From Verrucomicrobiia bacterium (GTDB lineage: Bacteria > Verrucomicrobiota > Verrucomicrobiia > Verrucomicrobiales > Akkermansiaceae): 32,164 bases of DNA. This document shows positions 8,249 to 17,227 of the stretch, piece after piece. The notes under the pieces are model-generated. The model searched no databases. It was not told the origin of the DNA and was given only the letters and a program-made list of their open reading frames with translations. A program made the position numbers and the translations under genes. Where the stretch lies: assembly GCA_030430455.1 (NCBI GenBank), contig JAUIJB010000050.1, positions 1 to 32,164 of the forward strand, written 5' to 3'. Positions within the stretch are counted from its first letter, which is position 1. Each line of letters opens with the position of its first letter.

Positions 8249-8496
8249 GACAGGCCCCTGAAGGAGCTGCCCGGAGGACCAACGGCGGTTCGGTGGGCTC
8301 GCGCGGGCGGGGACTAAAGTGGATCCCCCCGGGGCTGGCAATGGAAATCTCACCAAAACGTCACTTCCCCGGGCGGCTGCAGACCGCTTGGAATCAGGGA
8401 AAACCAAGGACTCCCAAACAAAAATTCCATGGCCAGATTCCTGCTTCCGTGTCATGCTCAGGCATGAATGCCCTTTCCTCACGCAAGCAGCCCGCG

Positions 8497-8757
8497 ATGA
8501 AGTCGAAGAGGAATCTCACCCGGTTCACGTATGAGCACACCGCCTTCCAGGGCTGGCGATTGTGCATCAGCCGGGGCGGCAGGACCTTCACCAAGTACTT
8601 CTCCGACAAGCAGTACGGGGGAGGCCGCAAGGCGCTCAACGCGGCCGAGGCCGCCCTCGCCGAGGTGAAATCCCTGCTCTCACAGGGCAAGGTCGTCGAC
8701 GGCAAGTTGAACGACTCGGTCGCCCGCAAGGTGGAGAAGTTCCTCAAGCAGGCCTGA
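8497..8757 (+). CDS. Small AP2/ERF-like DNA-binding domain protein
   Basis: 86 aa from ATG 8497; an in-frame ATG at 8464 would add 11 residues, and neither has a clear ribosome site. The core RFTYEHTAFQGWRLCISRGGRTFTKYFSDKQYGGGRKALNAAEAALAEV has the AP2-like pattern of three short strands (GW-x-hydrophobic-x-I, the K/R-x-F-x-K-Y-F-S strand) followed by an Ala-rich helix. AP2-like domains bind DNA and in bacteria are known mostly from phage homing endonucleases and integrases. Here the domain stands alone with a short Lys-rich tail. It is divergent from rpoA. No partner or target can be named. Confidence 0.6.
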   Translation: MKSKRNLTRFTYEHTAFQGWRLCISRGGRTFTKYFSDKQYGGGRKALNAAEAALAEVKSLLSQGKVVDGKLNDSVARKVEKFLKQA

Positions 8758-8764
8758 TTCCCCC

Positions 8765-8796
8765 GCACCGACGCACCGCCGCACCGCCGCACTCCC
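8765..8796. repeat. Octamer tandem repeat upstream of the photolyase gene
   Basis: Four 8-base units: GCACCGAC, GCACCGCC, GCACCGCC, GCACTCCC. The array begins eight bases after the stop of the AP2-like gene and ends 22 bases before the photolyase ATG, occupying most of the gap. Confidence 0.8.
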
Positions 8797-8818
8797 GACG
8801 CCCCCTCGCAACTCGCTC

Positions 8819-10231
8819 ATGGCCAAGCGCTTCAAGCGGGTCATCCACTGGTTCCGCCGCGACCTCCGGATCTCCGACAACCGCGCCCTCCACGAGGCCT
8901 CCCGCGCTGCCGAGGCGCTCATCCCGGTCTACGTCCCCTCGACCTGGACCGACGAGCACGCGTGGACGGGGCCCAATCGCCAAGCCTTTCTGTGCCAGTC
9001 GCTCGCGTCGCTCGATGCCAACCTGCGGACGCGCTCGGGGCGGCTGGTGGTCCGCTCCGGCACTGCCCCCGGGGTGCTCGGCAAGCTCGCCCGCGAGACC
9101 GGCGCCGAGGCGATCTACTTCAACCTCGACCCCGACCCCTTCGGCCGGGAGACCGAATCCGAGGTCCGCTCGGTCGCCGACGAGCTCGGCATCGAGTGTC
9201 ACGGCTTCCACGACGCCACGCTCCACGCCCCCGGCGAGGTGCTGACCCAGTCCGATGAACCGTACCGCGTCTACACCCCCTACTCCAAGTCCTGGCTGGC
9301 GCTGGACAAGCCGGAGCCGGTGCCCACCCCGCGGGAAGTCCCGGTCCCGGAAGGGATCGACTCGGAGGAGCTCCCCGAGCTGTCCCACTGGGGCCTCGAC
9401 GACCCGGCCGACATCCTCGAGGGCGGCGAAAAGGCCGCCCGCAAGCGGATGCGCGAGGCGGTCAAGCGCTCCGGCGACTACGCCAAGCTGCGCGATTGCC
9501 CCTCGGTCCGGGGCACCAGCCGGCTGTCGCAGGACCTGCGCCACGGCCTGATCTCGATCCGCACCCTTCACCAGATGCTGGTCGAACACGCCGCCGACCA
9601 CCGCGGCGTGCGGGACGGGGTCGACACGCTCGTCAAGGAGCTCGCCTGGCGCGAGTTCTACATGGCGATCCTCCACCACTACCCCGAGGTCCTCGAGCAT
9701 GAGTTCAACCCGAACTGGCGCGGCCTGCCCTGGGACGAGCCCGACGCGAAGTTCGAGGCCTGGAAGACGGGACGCACCGGATTTCCCCTGGTCGACGCCG
9801 GGATGCGCGAGCTGCTGGCCACCGGCCACATGCACAACCGCCTGCGCATGATCACCGCGATGTTCCTCACCAAGGACCTCCACCTCGACTGGCGGCTCGG
9901 CGAGTCGTTCTTCATGCAGCAGCTGGTCGACGGAGAGATCGCCTCGAACAACGGCGGCTGGCAGTGGAGTGCCGGCACCGGCGCCGACGCCGCCCCGTAT
10001 TTCCGCATCCAGAACCCGTGGTCGCAGTCGAAGCGCCACGACCCCGAAGGAAAGTACATCAAGCGCTGGGTGCCCGAGCTGGCCGATGTCGACGTCGCCC
10101 GGCTCCACGACCCGCCCGAGGACGGCCAGCCGATCGCCGACGACTACCCGCTGCCCTGCGTCGACCACAAGGAGGAGCGCGAGCGCACCCTCGCGATCTT
10201 CAAGAAGCACAAGGAGGAGACCAGCGGCTAG
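8819..10231 (+). CDS. phr: Deoxyribodipyrimidine photo-lyase (cryptochrome/photolyase family, class I type)
   Basis: 470 aa, usual length for class I CPD photolyases. It repairs UV cyclobutane dimers with light using FADH-. The N-terminal antenna domain starts VIHWFRRDLRISDNRALHEA (about 8-27). The FAD domain is complete: LAWREFYMAILHHYP (about 280), TGFPLVDAGMREL, GHMHNRLRMITAMFLTKDLHLDWRLGESFF, then ASNNGGWQWSAGTGADAAPYFRIQNPWSQSKRHDPEGKYIKRWVPEL. The conserved GWQWSAGTGADAAPYFR segment supports CPD repair, but 6-4 or CryB types are excluded only by the overall pattern. ATG 8819 directly follows a tandem repeat. It is convergent with the allophanate hydrolase gene. Confidence 0.95.
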   Translation: MAKRFKRVIHWFRRDLRISDNRALHEASRAAEALIPVYVPSTWTDEHAWTGPNRQAFLCQSLASLDANLRTRSGRLVVRSGTAPGVLGKLARETGAEAIYFNLDPDPFGRETESEVRSVADELGIECHGFHDATLHAPGEVLTQSDEPYRVYTPYSKSWLALDKPEPVPTPREVPVPEGIDSEELPELSHWGLDDPADILEGGEKAARKRMREAVKRSGDYAKLRDCPSVRGTSRLSQDLRHGLISIRTLHQMLVEHAADHRGVRDGVDTLVKELAWREFYMAILHHYPEVLEHEFNPNWRGLPWDEPDAKFEAWKTGRTGFPLVDAGMRELLATGHMHNRLRMITAMFLTKDLHLDWRLGESFFMQQLVDGEIASNNGGWQWSAGTGADAAPYFRIQNPWSQSKRHDPEGKYIKRWVPELADVDVARLHDPPEDGQPIADDYPLPCVDHKEERERTLAIFKKHKEETSG

Positions 10232-10250
10232 GCGGGAGCACCGAAGGACC

Positions 10251-10268
10251 GCGCGACCCCGGTCGCGC
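10251..10268. terminator. Hairpin between convergent photolyase and allophanate hydrolase genes
   Basis: A 7-bp perfect G+C stem (10251-10257 with 10262-10268) and four-base loop in the 48-base gap between two convergent stops. No T tract on either side, so it is at most a weak bidirectional terminator. Confidence 0.4.
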
Positions 10269-10279
10269 CCGGCCAGCCC

Positions 10280-12004
10280 TCAGCCTCGGCCCGCCATCCA
10301 CCCCTTCCAGCCGCCGAAGCGGGTGATCTCCTCGGCGCCCGCGGTCGCCCGCGGCTCGGCGATGAAGCCGGGCAGCTCCGTGCCGTCGTCCAGCGTCACC
10401 TTGCCGATCCCGAGAGGTCCCGGGATCGCCGCGACGAAGTCGCCGAAGGCCGCCGGCTCCAGCGACCACACCTCGACCTCGATCGCCGCACCGCCAGCCT
10501 CGTCGGCAACCAGGGCCGGGCGCTCGGGAAATCCATCGCCCGCCGGCATCGCGAACATGCGGTAGTGAGCCGCCGTGTGTCCCCGCCGGACCAGCCGCGC
10601 GCCGCGATCGGCGAGCTGGAAGTGCAGCGGCAGGCCCTCGAGGTGCGCGCCGCAGACGACCACCGGAATTCGTGATTCCTCCGGCTCGGGGAAGCCCTCC
10701 CCGGCCATCCGCGCCGCCAGGCGCAGCAGGCCCTCGTCGCGTCCCGCCGGCGCCGCCAGGGTCACCCCCCAGGGCACCTCGCCACCGCGCGCCCGCCCGG
10801 CGGGAAGCGCGACCGCACAGAGGTCGAGCAGGTTCATGAAGTTGGTGTAGCGGCCGAGGGTCGCGTTGGTGGTCAACGGTTCCTGCAGGACCTCCTCGAC
10901 CCGGTAGAGGCAGGGGGTGGTCGGCAGCAGCAGGACGTCCACTTCCCTCCACACCGCCTCGGCCTGGCGGGCGAAGGCCCTCAACTGGTCCTGCGCCTTG
11001 AAGAGTTCGGCCGCCTGCCAGCCCTGCGAGGCCTCGAGGATGCCGCGCGTCACCGGGTGCACGGAGTCCGGGTGCCCGGCGACAAAGTCCCCGACCGCCG
11101 CCCAGCGCGCGGCCACCCAGGGGCCCTCGTAGAGCAGCTTGGCCGCCTCGACGAAGGGCGTCAGGTCGACCGGGACCCGTTCCGCGCCGAGCCCGGCGAG
11201 CTTCTCGGCCGCCGCCGCGAACAGGCCGGGGGTGTCGGGGTCCCCCGAGAAGTCCAGCTCCTCCGGCACACCCACGCGGAGCCCGTCCAGCTCGCGTCCC
11301 TGGACCGCCCGCGACCAGGGATCGGCCGGGTCGAAGGCGCCCGCCACCCGCATCACCGCCGCCGCGTCGGCCGCCGAGTTGGCGAAGACCGAGACGCAGT
11401 CGAGCGAGCGGCAGGCCGGCACCACCCCCTTGGTGCTCACGCGTCCGCGCGTCGGCTTCCAGCCGACCAGCTCCTGGAAGGCCGCCGGCACGCGACCCGA
11501 TCCGGCCGTGTCGGTGCCGAGGGAAAAGCACGCCAGTCCCGCCGCCACCGCGGAGGCGCTGCCGGAACTCGACCCGCCGGGCAGCCAGCCGGGAGCCACC
11601 GCATTGCGCGCCACGCCGTGGGGCGAGCGGGTCCCGACCAGGCCGGTCGCGAACTGGTCGAGGTTGGTCTTGCCGAGCGGGATCGCACCGGCCGCGCGCA
11701 GCAGGCGGACGACCGTGGCATCCTCCTCCGGCACGTAGGCAAAGTCCGGGCAGGCGGCGGTCGTCGGCCAGCCGGCGACGTCGATGTTGTCCTTCACCAC
11801 GAAGGGGACCCCCCACAACGGCAGCGAGCGGTCCATCGCGTCGACCTGCGCCGCCATCGCCAGCAGCTCGTCCCCCGCCGGCAGGTGAATGAACATCGCC
11901 GGGTCATCCCACTCCGCGATCCGGTCGAGCAGTTCCCCGACCACCTCCACCACCGTCGCGCCATCCGCATAGCGCGCCTTCAAGTCATCCAGCGTCGTCC
12001 TCAT
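10280..12004 (-). CDS. atzF: Allophanate hydrolase (AtzF type)
   Basis: 574 aa from ATG 12004 (an in-frame TTG nine bases upstream is less likely). It hydrolyses allophanate to ammonia and CO2. Residues about 1-440 are an amidase-signature domain with the Ser-cisSer-Lys triad: Lys71 in PFVVKDNID, Ser146 region in PGGSSSGSAS, and nucleophile Ser169 in DTAGSGRVP. Residues about 450-574, from PVVVCGAHLEGLPLHFQL to TRFGGWKGWMAG, form the C-terminal domain typical of full-length AtzF, which completes allophanate breakdown. Last gene of the operon that begins with the NikR-like regulator; 19 bases separate it from the carboxylase. Confidence 0.95.
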   Translation of the reverse strand: MRTTLDDLKARYADGATVVEVVGELLDRIAEWDDPAMFIHLPAGDELLAMAAQVDAMDRSLPLWGVPFVVKDNIDVAGWPTTAACPDFAYVPEEDATVVRLLRAAGAIPLGKTNLDQFATGLVGTRSPHGVARNAVAPGWLPGGSSSGSASAVAAGLACFSLGTDTAGSGRVPAAFQELVGWKPTRGRVSTKGVVPACRSLDCVSVFANSAADAAAVMRVAGAFDPADPWSRAVQGRELDGLRVGVPEELDFSGDPDTPGLFAAAAEKLAGLGAERVPVDLTPFVEAAKLLYEGPWVAARWAAVGDFVAGHPDSVHPVTRGILEASQGWQAAELFKAQDQLRAFARQAEAVWREVDVLLLPTTPCLYRVEEVLQEPLTTNATLGRYTNFMNLLDLCAVALPAGRARGGEVPWGVTLAAPAGRDEGLLRLAARMAGEGFPEPEESRIPVVVCGAHLEGLPLHFQLADRGARLVRRGHTAAHYRMFAMPAGDGFPERPALVADEAGGAAIEVEVWSLEPAAFGDFVAAIPGPLGIGKVTLDDGTELPGFIAEPRATAGAEEITRFGGWKGWMAGRG

Positions 12005-12010
12005 CTTCTC

Positions 12011-12038
12011 CAATCGGCAATCGTCAATCTTGAATCAC
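12011..12038. repeat. Heptamer tandem repeat at the carboxylase-hydrolase junction
   Basis: Four 7-base units: CAATCGG, CAATCGT, CAATCTT, GAATCAC. The array supplies the carboxylase stop (TGA on the minus strand, 12024-12026) and its last codons and fills the gap to the allophanate hydrolase start. Its first unit recurs at 25998. Confidence 0.75.
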
Positions 12039-15000
12039 TCGCCCCCGCACCACCGCGAGCGCCTGCCCGGCCCTCACCGAGTCGCCTTCCTTGACCAGGA
12101 ACTGGACCAGCTCGATGGCCTCCTCGGCCTCCACGGCGATCTCCATCTTCATCGCCTCGAGCACCATCAGCGGCGCCCCGCCATCGACCGGGTCGCCCGT
12201 CGCGGCGACCATCTTCCAGACGCTGCCGGTGACCGGGCTGTCGATCCGCTGGCACCCCTCCGGGATCTCGTGTTCCTCGTCGTCCTCGGCCTCCACCTCG
12301 ACCGTTTCCTTCATGTTCAGCCCGGCCGCCTCCCAGCGTTCGCGCTCCTCGCGGAAGGCCCGGCGCTGGGTCTCGCGGAAGGCCGCGATCTCGTCGGCGT
12401 GGTCGTCGAGGAAGGCTTCGTAGTCGGCCAGCTTGAAGACCGTCTCCTCGATCCGCAGACGGTGGCGCCCGAGCGGGACGGCCTCGCGCAGCTTCATGAG
12501 CTCGTCGGCATCCACCGGATAAAAGCGCAGCTGGTCGAAGAAGCGCAGCAGCCACGGCTGGCTGAAGTCGCCGGTCCGCCGCCAGCGGTTCCACACCGGG
12601 ATCGTCCGGCCGGTGAACTGGTAGCCGCCCGGTCCCTCCATGCCGTAGATGCACAGGTAGGCGCCGCCGATGCCCACCGCGTTCTCCGGCGTCCAGGTGC
12701 GCGCCGGGTTGTACTTCGTGGTCACCAGGCGGTGGCGCGGGTCGAGCGGGGTCGCCACCGGGGCGCCGAGGTAGACGTCGCCCAGCCCCATCACCAGGTA
12801 GGAGGCCTCGAAGAAGATCCGCCGCACCTCGTCGATCGACTCCAGGCCGTTGATCCGGCGGATGAACTCGAGGTTGCTCGGGCACCACGGCGCGTCCGGG
12901 TTGACGCTCTGCATGTAGCGCTGGATCGCCTCGCGCGTGCTCGGGTCGTCCCAGCTGATCGGCAGGTGGACGACCCGCGCCGGCACCTCGATCTCCTCCA
13001 GCGGCGGCAGCGACTCGATGCCCCCGCGGATGACCTTCCACAGCGGCTCCCAGCCGATCGTGCGCGGCTCGAAGTGGACCTGCAAGGAGCGGATCCCCGG
13101 GGTCAGGTCGATGATTCCCGCGAGCTCCTGCCCGCGCAGCCACTCGTAGACGACGTGAACCTTGAAGCGCAGCTTGAGGTCGAGCAGGTGCGGGCCGAAC
13201 TCGATCAGCAGGTAACGGTCGCCCGCCCGGCGCAGCACCACCCGATCGTCGCCCTCGCCGAAGGCCTCGGTGACGGCCTCGCCGATCTCGGCCGGCACCG
13301 GCGCCGGCAGGCAGGGCAGTTCGCCGCGCAGGAAGTCATCGACCGCGTCGCGCTGGGCCTCGGCCCAGAGGTCGTCGACCGGCACGAAGCGCACGGTGTC
13401 CCCCGGTCGCAGCTGGCCGAGCTTCCACAGCTCGGCCTCGACGACCACCGCCGGGCAGACGAAGCCGCCGAGGCTGGGCCCGTCCGGTCCGAGGATCACG
13501 GGCATGTCGCCGGTGAAGTCGACCGCGCCGATCGCGTAGGCGTTGTCGTGAAGGTTCGACGGATGCAGCCCGGCCTCGCCGCCGTCCGGGCGGGCCCACT
13601 TCGGCTTCGGCCCGATCAGCCGCACGCCGGTGCGCGCCGAGTTGTAGTGGACCTCCCAGTCGGTCGCGAAGAACATCGCGATGTCCTCGTCGGTGAAGAA
13701 GTCGGGCGCGCCGTGCGGGCCGTAGGCCACGGCGATCTCCCACGAGGGCCCCAGCGGGGGCAGCGGCGGCGGCTTGCCGGGCTCCTCCTCCGCCGCCTCA
13801 CCGATCCCGAGCACGTCGCCGGTGAGCAGGGCGCGGCCGAAGGGACCGCCGAAGCGCCCGAGGGTGAAGGTGGAGGCGCTGCCGAGATAGTCGGGACTCT
13901 CGATGCCGCCGCGCACCGCGAAGTAGGCGCGCACCCCGGTCGCCTCGATGCGACCGACCCGCACGACGTCGCCGGGCGCCACCTCGAAGACCTCGCCGAC
14001 GGCGTCGCCGTTCCTCAGGATCAGGACCGGCGCCCCGCACACCGCGACCGTCGTCGCGGCATGAAAGCGCAGCGAGGGCCCGGTCATCGTCAACTCGAGC
14101 CCCGGCGTTCCCTCCGGGTTGCCCACCAGGCGGTTGGCGCGGCGGAACGACAGCGGGTCGAAGGGGCCGCTCGGCGGCACCCCGACCTCCCAGTAGCCGA
14201 GCCGGCCGGGGAAATCCTGCACCGTGGTCATGGTGCCGGGGGCCACCACCTCGATCGTGCGCGGCTGGTAGCGGAACGACGCCATGTCGCGCATCGCCAC
14301 CCCGCCGTTCAGGAAGGGCTCCCACGCGGCGACCTGGCGAAGGTAGCGCAGGTTGGTCTCGATGCCGTGGATCGAGCTCTCCGCCAGCGCCCGCTGGAGA
14401 TTCGCCACGGCGTCGTCGCGGTCGCCGCCGGTGACCATCACCTTGCACAGCAGCGGGTCGTAGAAGGGACTCACCTCGTTGCCCGCCCCGACCCAGCCGT
14501 CGCAGCGGGCCCACTCGGGGAAGCTCGCCTCGGTCAGCATGCCGGCGCTGGGGCGGAAGTCGCGCATCGGGTCCTCGGCATACACCCGCGCCTGGATCGC
14601 GCAGCCTCGCGGCGACGGCGCCTCGCCGGGCAGCGTCCAGTCCGGGTCGAGCGCGAGCCGCAGCATCCACTCGACCAGGTCGACGCCGGTCACCAGCTCG
14701 GTCACGCCGTGCTCGACCTGCAGGCGGGTGTTGACCTCGAGGAAGAAGAAGTCGCCGCGCTCGGAATCGTAGATGAACTCGACGGTGCCGGCCGAGCGGT
14801 AGTCGACCCTTTCGCCCAGCCGCACGGCCGCGGCGTGCAGCGAGGCGCGGGTCGCGTTGTCGAGCCCGGGCGCCGGGGTTTCCTCGAAGACCTTCTGGTT
14901 GCGCCGCTGCACCGAGCAGTCGCGCTCGCCGAGCGCCAGCACCCGCCCCCTGCCATCGCCGAAGATCTGCACCTCGACATGGCGGCCGCGCTCGATGAAG

Positions 15001-15650
15001 CGCTCGAGGAAGACCGCACCCGAGCCGAAGCTGCGCTCGCTCAGGCCCACCACCGCGGCGAACTCCTTCTCCAGCTCGGCGGCGTCGCGCACCACCTTCA
15101 TGCCGATCCCGCCACCCCCGGCGGTGCTCTTCAACATCACCGGATAGCCGATCTCCGCGGCCGCCTCGAGGGCCTCCCGCGGCCCGTCAAGCAAGCCGGT
15201 CCCCGGCACCAGCGGCACCCCGGCCTCACCGGCCAGCCGCCGCGCCTCGTGCTTCAGGCCGAAGGCCTCGATCTGTGCCGCCGTGGGCCCGAGCCAGGCG
15301 ATGCCGGCCTCCTCGCAGCGCCGCGCGAACTCCGTGTTCTCGCTGAGCAGGCCGTAGCCGGGAAAGACGGCGTCCGCCCCCGACCCGCGCGCCACCTCGA
15401 GCAGGCGGTCCATCAGCAGGTAGCTCTCCGCCACCGGCCCCGGTCCGAGCCGGTGCGCCTCGTCCGCCATCTCGACGTGCGGCGCCGCAAAGTCCGGATC
15501 CGAGTACACCGCCACCGCGCGCATGCCGAGGGCGTGGATCGTGCGGATCGCCCGCACCGCGATCTCCCCCCGGTTGGCGACCAGGATCGTGGATGGTGGA
15601 TGGTGGATGGTGGATGACGGCATGGGACGGGCTTTCGTGCTCTCAGACAT
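12024..15650 (-). CDS. Biotin-dependent urea/guanidine carboxylase
   Basis: 1208 aa, full length for the family. Domain order: biotin carboxylase with ILVANRGEIAVRAIR at the start and the ATP-grasp loop STAGGGGIGMKVV (about 176-188); KipA/AHS2-type half from EVVAPGTMTTVQDFPGRLGYWEVGVPPSGPFD; KipI/AHS1-type half (VVLRRAGDRYLLIEFG and IDLTPGIRSLQVHF); a C-terminal biotinyl domain with EAMKME, biotinylated Lys at about 1168. It carboxylates urea to allophanate or guanidine to carboxyguanidine. The neighbouring UAAP1/UAAP2 pair favours guanidine. Two ATGs are possible, 15650 and 15623; either way a heptamer repeat (15589-15616) is translated as STIHHPPST just before the first beta strand. Confidence 0.93.
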   Translation of the reverse strand: MSESTKARPMPSSTIHHPPSTILVANRGEIAVRAIRTIHALGMRAVAVYSDPDFAAPHVEMADEAHRLGPGPVAESYLLMDRLLEVARGSGADAVFPGYGLLSENTEFARRCEEAGIAWLGPTAAQIEAFGLKHEARRLAGEAGVPLVPGTGLLDGPREALEAAAEIGYPVMLKSTAGGGGIGMKVVRDAAELEKEFAAVVGLSERSFGSGAVFLERFIERGRHVEVQIFGDGRGRVLALGERDCSVQRRNQKVFEETPAPGLDNATRASLHAAAVRLGERVDYRSAGTVEFIYDSERGDFFFLEVNTRLQVEHGVTELVTGVDLVEWMLRLALDPDWTLPGEAPSPRGCAIQARVYAEDPMRDFRPSAGMLTEASFPEWARCDGWVGAGNEVSPFYDPLLCKVMVTGGDRDDAVANLQRALAESSIHGIETNLRYLRQVAAWEPFLNGGVAMRDMASFRYQPRTIEVVAPGTMTTVQDFPGRLGYWEVGVPPSGPFDPLSFRRANRLVGNPEGTPGLELTMTGPSLRFHAATTVAVCGAPVLILRNGDAVGEVFEVAPGDVVRVGRIEATGVRAYFAVRGGIESPDYLGSASTFTLGRFGGPFGRALLTGDVLGIGEAAEEEPGKPPPLPPLGPSWEIAVAYGPHGAPDFFTDEDIAMFFATDWEVHYNSARTGVRLIGPKPKWARPDGGEAGLHPSNLHDNAYAIGAVDFTGDMPVILGPDGPSLGGFVCPAVVVEAELWKLGQLRPGDTVRFVPVDDLWAEAQRDAVDDFLRGELPCLPAPVPAEIGEAVTEAFGEGDDRVVLRRAGDRYLLIEFGPHLLDLKLRFKVHVVYEWLRGQELAGIIDLTPGIRSLQVHFEPRTIGWEPLWKVIRGGIESLPPLEEIEVPARVVHLPISWDDPSTREAIQRYMQSVNPDAPWCPSNLEFIRRINGLESIDEVRRIFFEASYLVMGLGDVYLGAPVATPLDPRHRLVTTKYNPARTWTPENAVGIGGAYLCIYGMEGPGGYQFTGRTIPVWNRWRRTGDFSQPWLLRFFDQLRFYPVDADELMKLREAVPLGRHRLRIEETVFKLADYEAFLDDHADEIAAFRETQRRAFREERERWEAAGLNMKETVEVEAEDDEEHEIPEGCQRIDSPVTGSVWKMVAATGDPVDGGAPLMVLEAMKMEIAVEAEEAIELVQFLVKEGDSVRAGQALAVVRGRVIQD
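15589..15616. repeat. Translated heptamer tandem repeat in the carboxylase N-terminus
   Basis: Four exact units of GTGGATG (plus strand). It lies downstream of both candidate ATGs and directly before the conserved first strand of the carboxylase, so it must be translated unless a start codon I cannot see is used. Confidence 0.88.
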
Positions 15651-15665
15651 CAAATCGCGATTGGG

Positions 15666-15807
15666 AACCGCGAATGGACGCGAATGGACGCGGATTCGGA
15701 ATGGCACGGCTCCAAACACTCTTCGTCACATGATGATGCCTCCGTCTTCCGCAAGAGGTCCCGGCACTGAAGTCTCGATTGGCGTCCATTCGCGTTCATT
15801 CGCGGTT
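15666..15807. repeat. Inverted repeat of ~10-base CGCGAATGGA units
   Basis: Arms of 26 bases, 15666-15691 and 15782-15807, are inverted complements with one mismatch, separated by 90 bases. Each arm holds a little over two copies of a 10-base unit, CGCGAATGGA. It fills the 180-base gap between UAAP2 and the carboxylase inside the operon. It resembles the element at 6346-6444 in unit length, CCGC-starting ends and arrangement. It could form a long hairpin in the operon mRNA. Confidence 0.85.
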
Positions 15808-15830
15808 TCAAATTCATCCACCAACCGGCA

Positions 15831-16466
15831 CTAGTCGAAAATCAGGACCTCCACCGGGGTCGGGTTCCAGCCGTTGCAGGGGTTGTTGAGCTGGGGGCAG
15901 TTCGAGATCAGGCAGACCACGTCGCGCTTCGCCTCGAGCTCGACGTAGCGCCCCGGCGCCGAGATGCCGTCCTCGAAGCTCAGCTTGCCCTCCGGCGTCA
16001 CCGGCACGTTCATGAAGAAGTTGATGTTGCAGGTGATGTCGCGCTTGGTGAGCTCCTCGCGCCACTCCTGGGCCCCGCGGATGAAGCTGTCGCGGCAGGC
16101 GTGCATGCACTCCTTGTCGTGGGCGTAGCGCATCGTGTTCGACTCGCGCGAGCAGGCGCCGCCAAGGGTGTCGTGGCGCCCGCAGGTGTCGGCGACGATC
16201 TCGAGCATCACGTTCCCGCCGGTGCTCATCAGCTGCGATCCGGTCGTCAGGTAGAGCGCCTGCTGCGCCTGGATCGTGCGGTCGGCGCTGTAGCGGTCGG
16301 TCGGGTCCGCGGCGTCGAAGAACAGGGTGTCCGCCGCCTGGTTGCCCTCGAGGTCGAGGATGCGCAGCACCTGGCCCTTCTTCACCTCGTGCACCCACCA
16401 GTCCCCGGCGGGGATCACCCGGCGGTATCCCGCCGACTCCGGCGCTCGTTGGCTTTCCGTGATCAT
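15831..16466 (-). CDS. UAAP2-type DUF1989 protein, predicted carboxyguanidine deiminase subunit
   Basis: 211 aa. It matches the urea-amidolyase-associated protein 2 pattern: [57 protein letters not shown], the metal/active-site-like [27 protein letters not shown], and [18 protein letters not shown] near the end. These proteins pair with UAAP1; homologues of the pair have been shown to be carboxyguanidine deiminase (CgdAB), turning carboxyguanidine into allophanate plus ammonia. Start ATG 16466, 44 bases after the UAAP1 stop; that gap shows weak 8-base periodicity. I cannot say which subunit letter applies. Confidence 0.9.
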   Translation of the reverse strand: MITESQRAPESAGYRRVIPAGDWWVHEVKKGQVLRILDLEGNQAADTLFFDAADPTDRYSADRTIQAQQALYLTTGSQLMSTGGNVMLEIVADTCGRHDTLGGACSRESNTMRYAHDKECMHACRDSFIRGAQEWREELTKRDITCNINFFMNVPVTPEGKLSFEDGISAPGRYVELEAKRDVVCLISNCPQLNNPCNGWNPTPVEVLIFD

Positions 16467-16510
16467 GGTCTTTGTCGGTTCAGGGTTTCGCGGTCTCGGG
16501 GGCTCGGGAT

Positions 16511-17227
16511 TCAGAAGCGCAGGGCGTGGTAGTCGCGGTTGTTCTCCCACGCCCGCCGGTTCTCCTCGCGAACCTCCAGGCAGGGGTCGCCGAACGCCGC
16601 CGGCTCGCCGTCGAACAGCTCGAGCAGCACCTCGTTCTCGCGGTACTCCGCGGCCGGATCGAGTGGGTGCTGGCAGGTGTTGAGCACCACCAGGGTGTCC
16701 ATCTCGAGGCGGATCTCGACCTGGTCGCCGGCCTTCGAATGGCCTTCGACGAAGGACAGCCGGCCCTCCGCGTCGCTGGTCACCTTGCTGAACCAGTTCA
16801 GGTTCGGCACCAGGTCCTTCTTGCCGAGGCCCCACTTGGCCAGCTCGATCAGGAAGCAGTCGCGGGCGTTGCGGAACCAGTCGTTGCCGGCCTGCTGGTA
16901 GTTCCTCTCGCCGTATTTCCGGAGGACCAGCGACGCATCGGAGTGCCCGCAGACGGTGTCGTGCCAGCCGAGGCTGTCGGCGGTGATCGAAGCCAGCAGC
17001 CGGCCCATGTCGGAGTGAAGGCAGTAGGGCTGCTTGAGGTGGAAGATGTACTGGCCCTTGAGCGTGTCCGGCATGTTGTAGCGCTCGTGGCGCTCGAGCG
17101 CGTTGTAGAGCAGCATGCCGACGTTGGCGCCGCCGCGGCGGTCGGTGAGCCGCAGGCGCCTGCCGCGGCCGACCACCGCCGACCACATGCCCGCGCCGCT
17201 CAGGTTCTTCTCGTAGGTCGTGTTCAT
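16511..17227 (-). CDS. UAAP1-type DUF1989 protein, predicted carboxyguanidine deiminase subunit
   Basis: 238 aa. UAAP1 pattern: [83 protein letters not shown], the [30 protein letters not shown] block and [16 protein letters not shown]. It shares the DUF1989 fold with UAAP2, and the two are expected to form a heteromer acting between the carboxylase and allophanate hydrolase. ATG overlaps the NikR-like gene's stop (ATGA), so translation is coupled to that of the regulator. Confidence 0.9.
   Translation of the reverse strand: MNTTYEKNLSGAGMWSAVVGRGRRLRLTDRRGGANVGMLLYNALERHERYNMPDTLKGQYIFHLKQPYCLHSDMGRLLASITADSLGWHDTVCGHSDASLVLRKYGERNYQQAGNDWFRNARDCFLIELAKWGLGKKDLVPNLNWFSKVTSDAEGRLSFVEGHSKAGDQVEIRLEMDTLVVLNTCQHPLDPAAEYRENEVLLELFDGEPAAFGDPCLEVREENRRAWENNRDYHALRF

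Noticed and set aside
12030..15617. A 1195-residue open frame on the plus strand opposite the carboxylase gene
   Set aside because: Composition is the His/Arg/Leu-rich shadow of a high-G+C gene; the minus-strand frame encodes a complete recognised enzyme.
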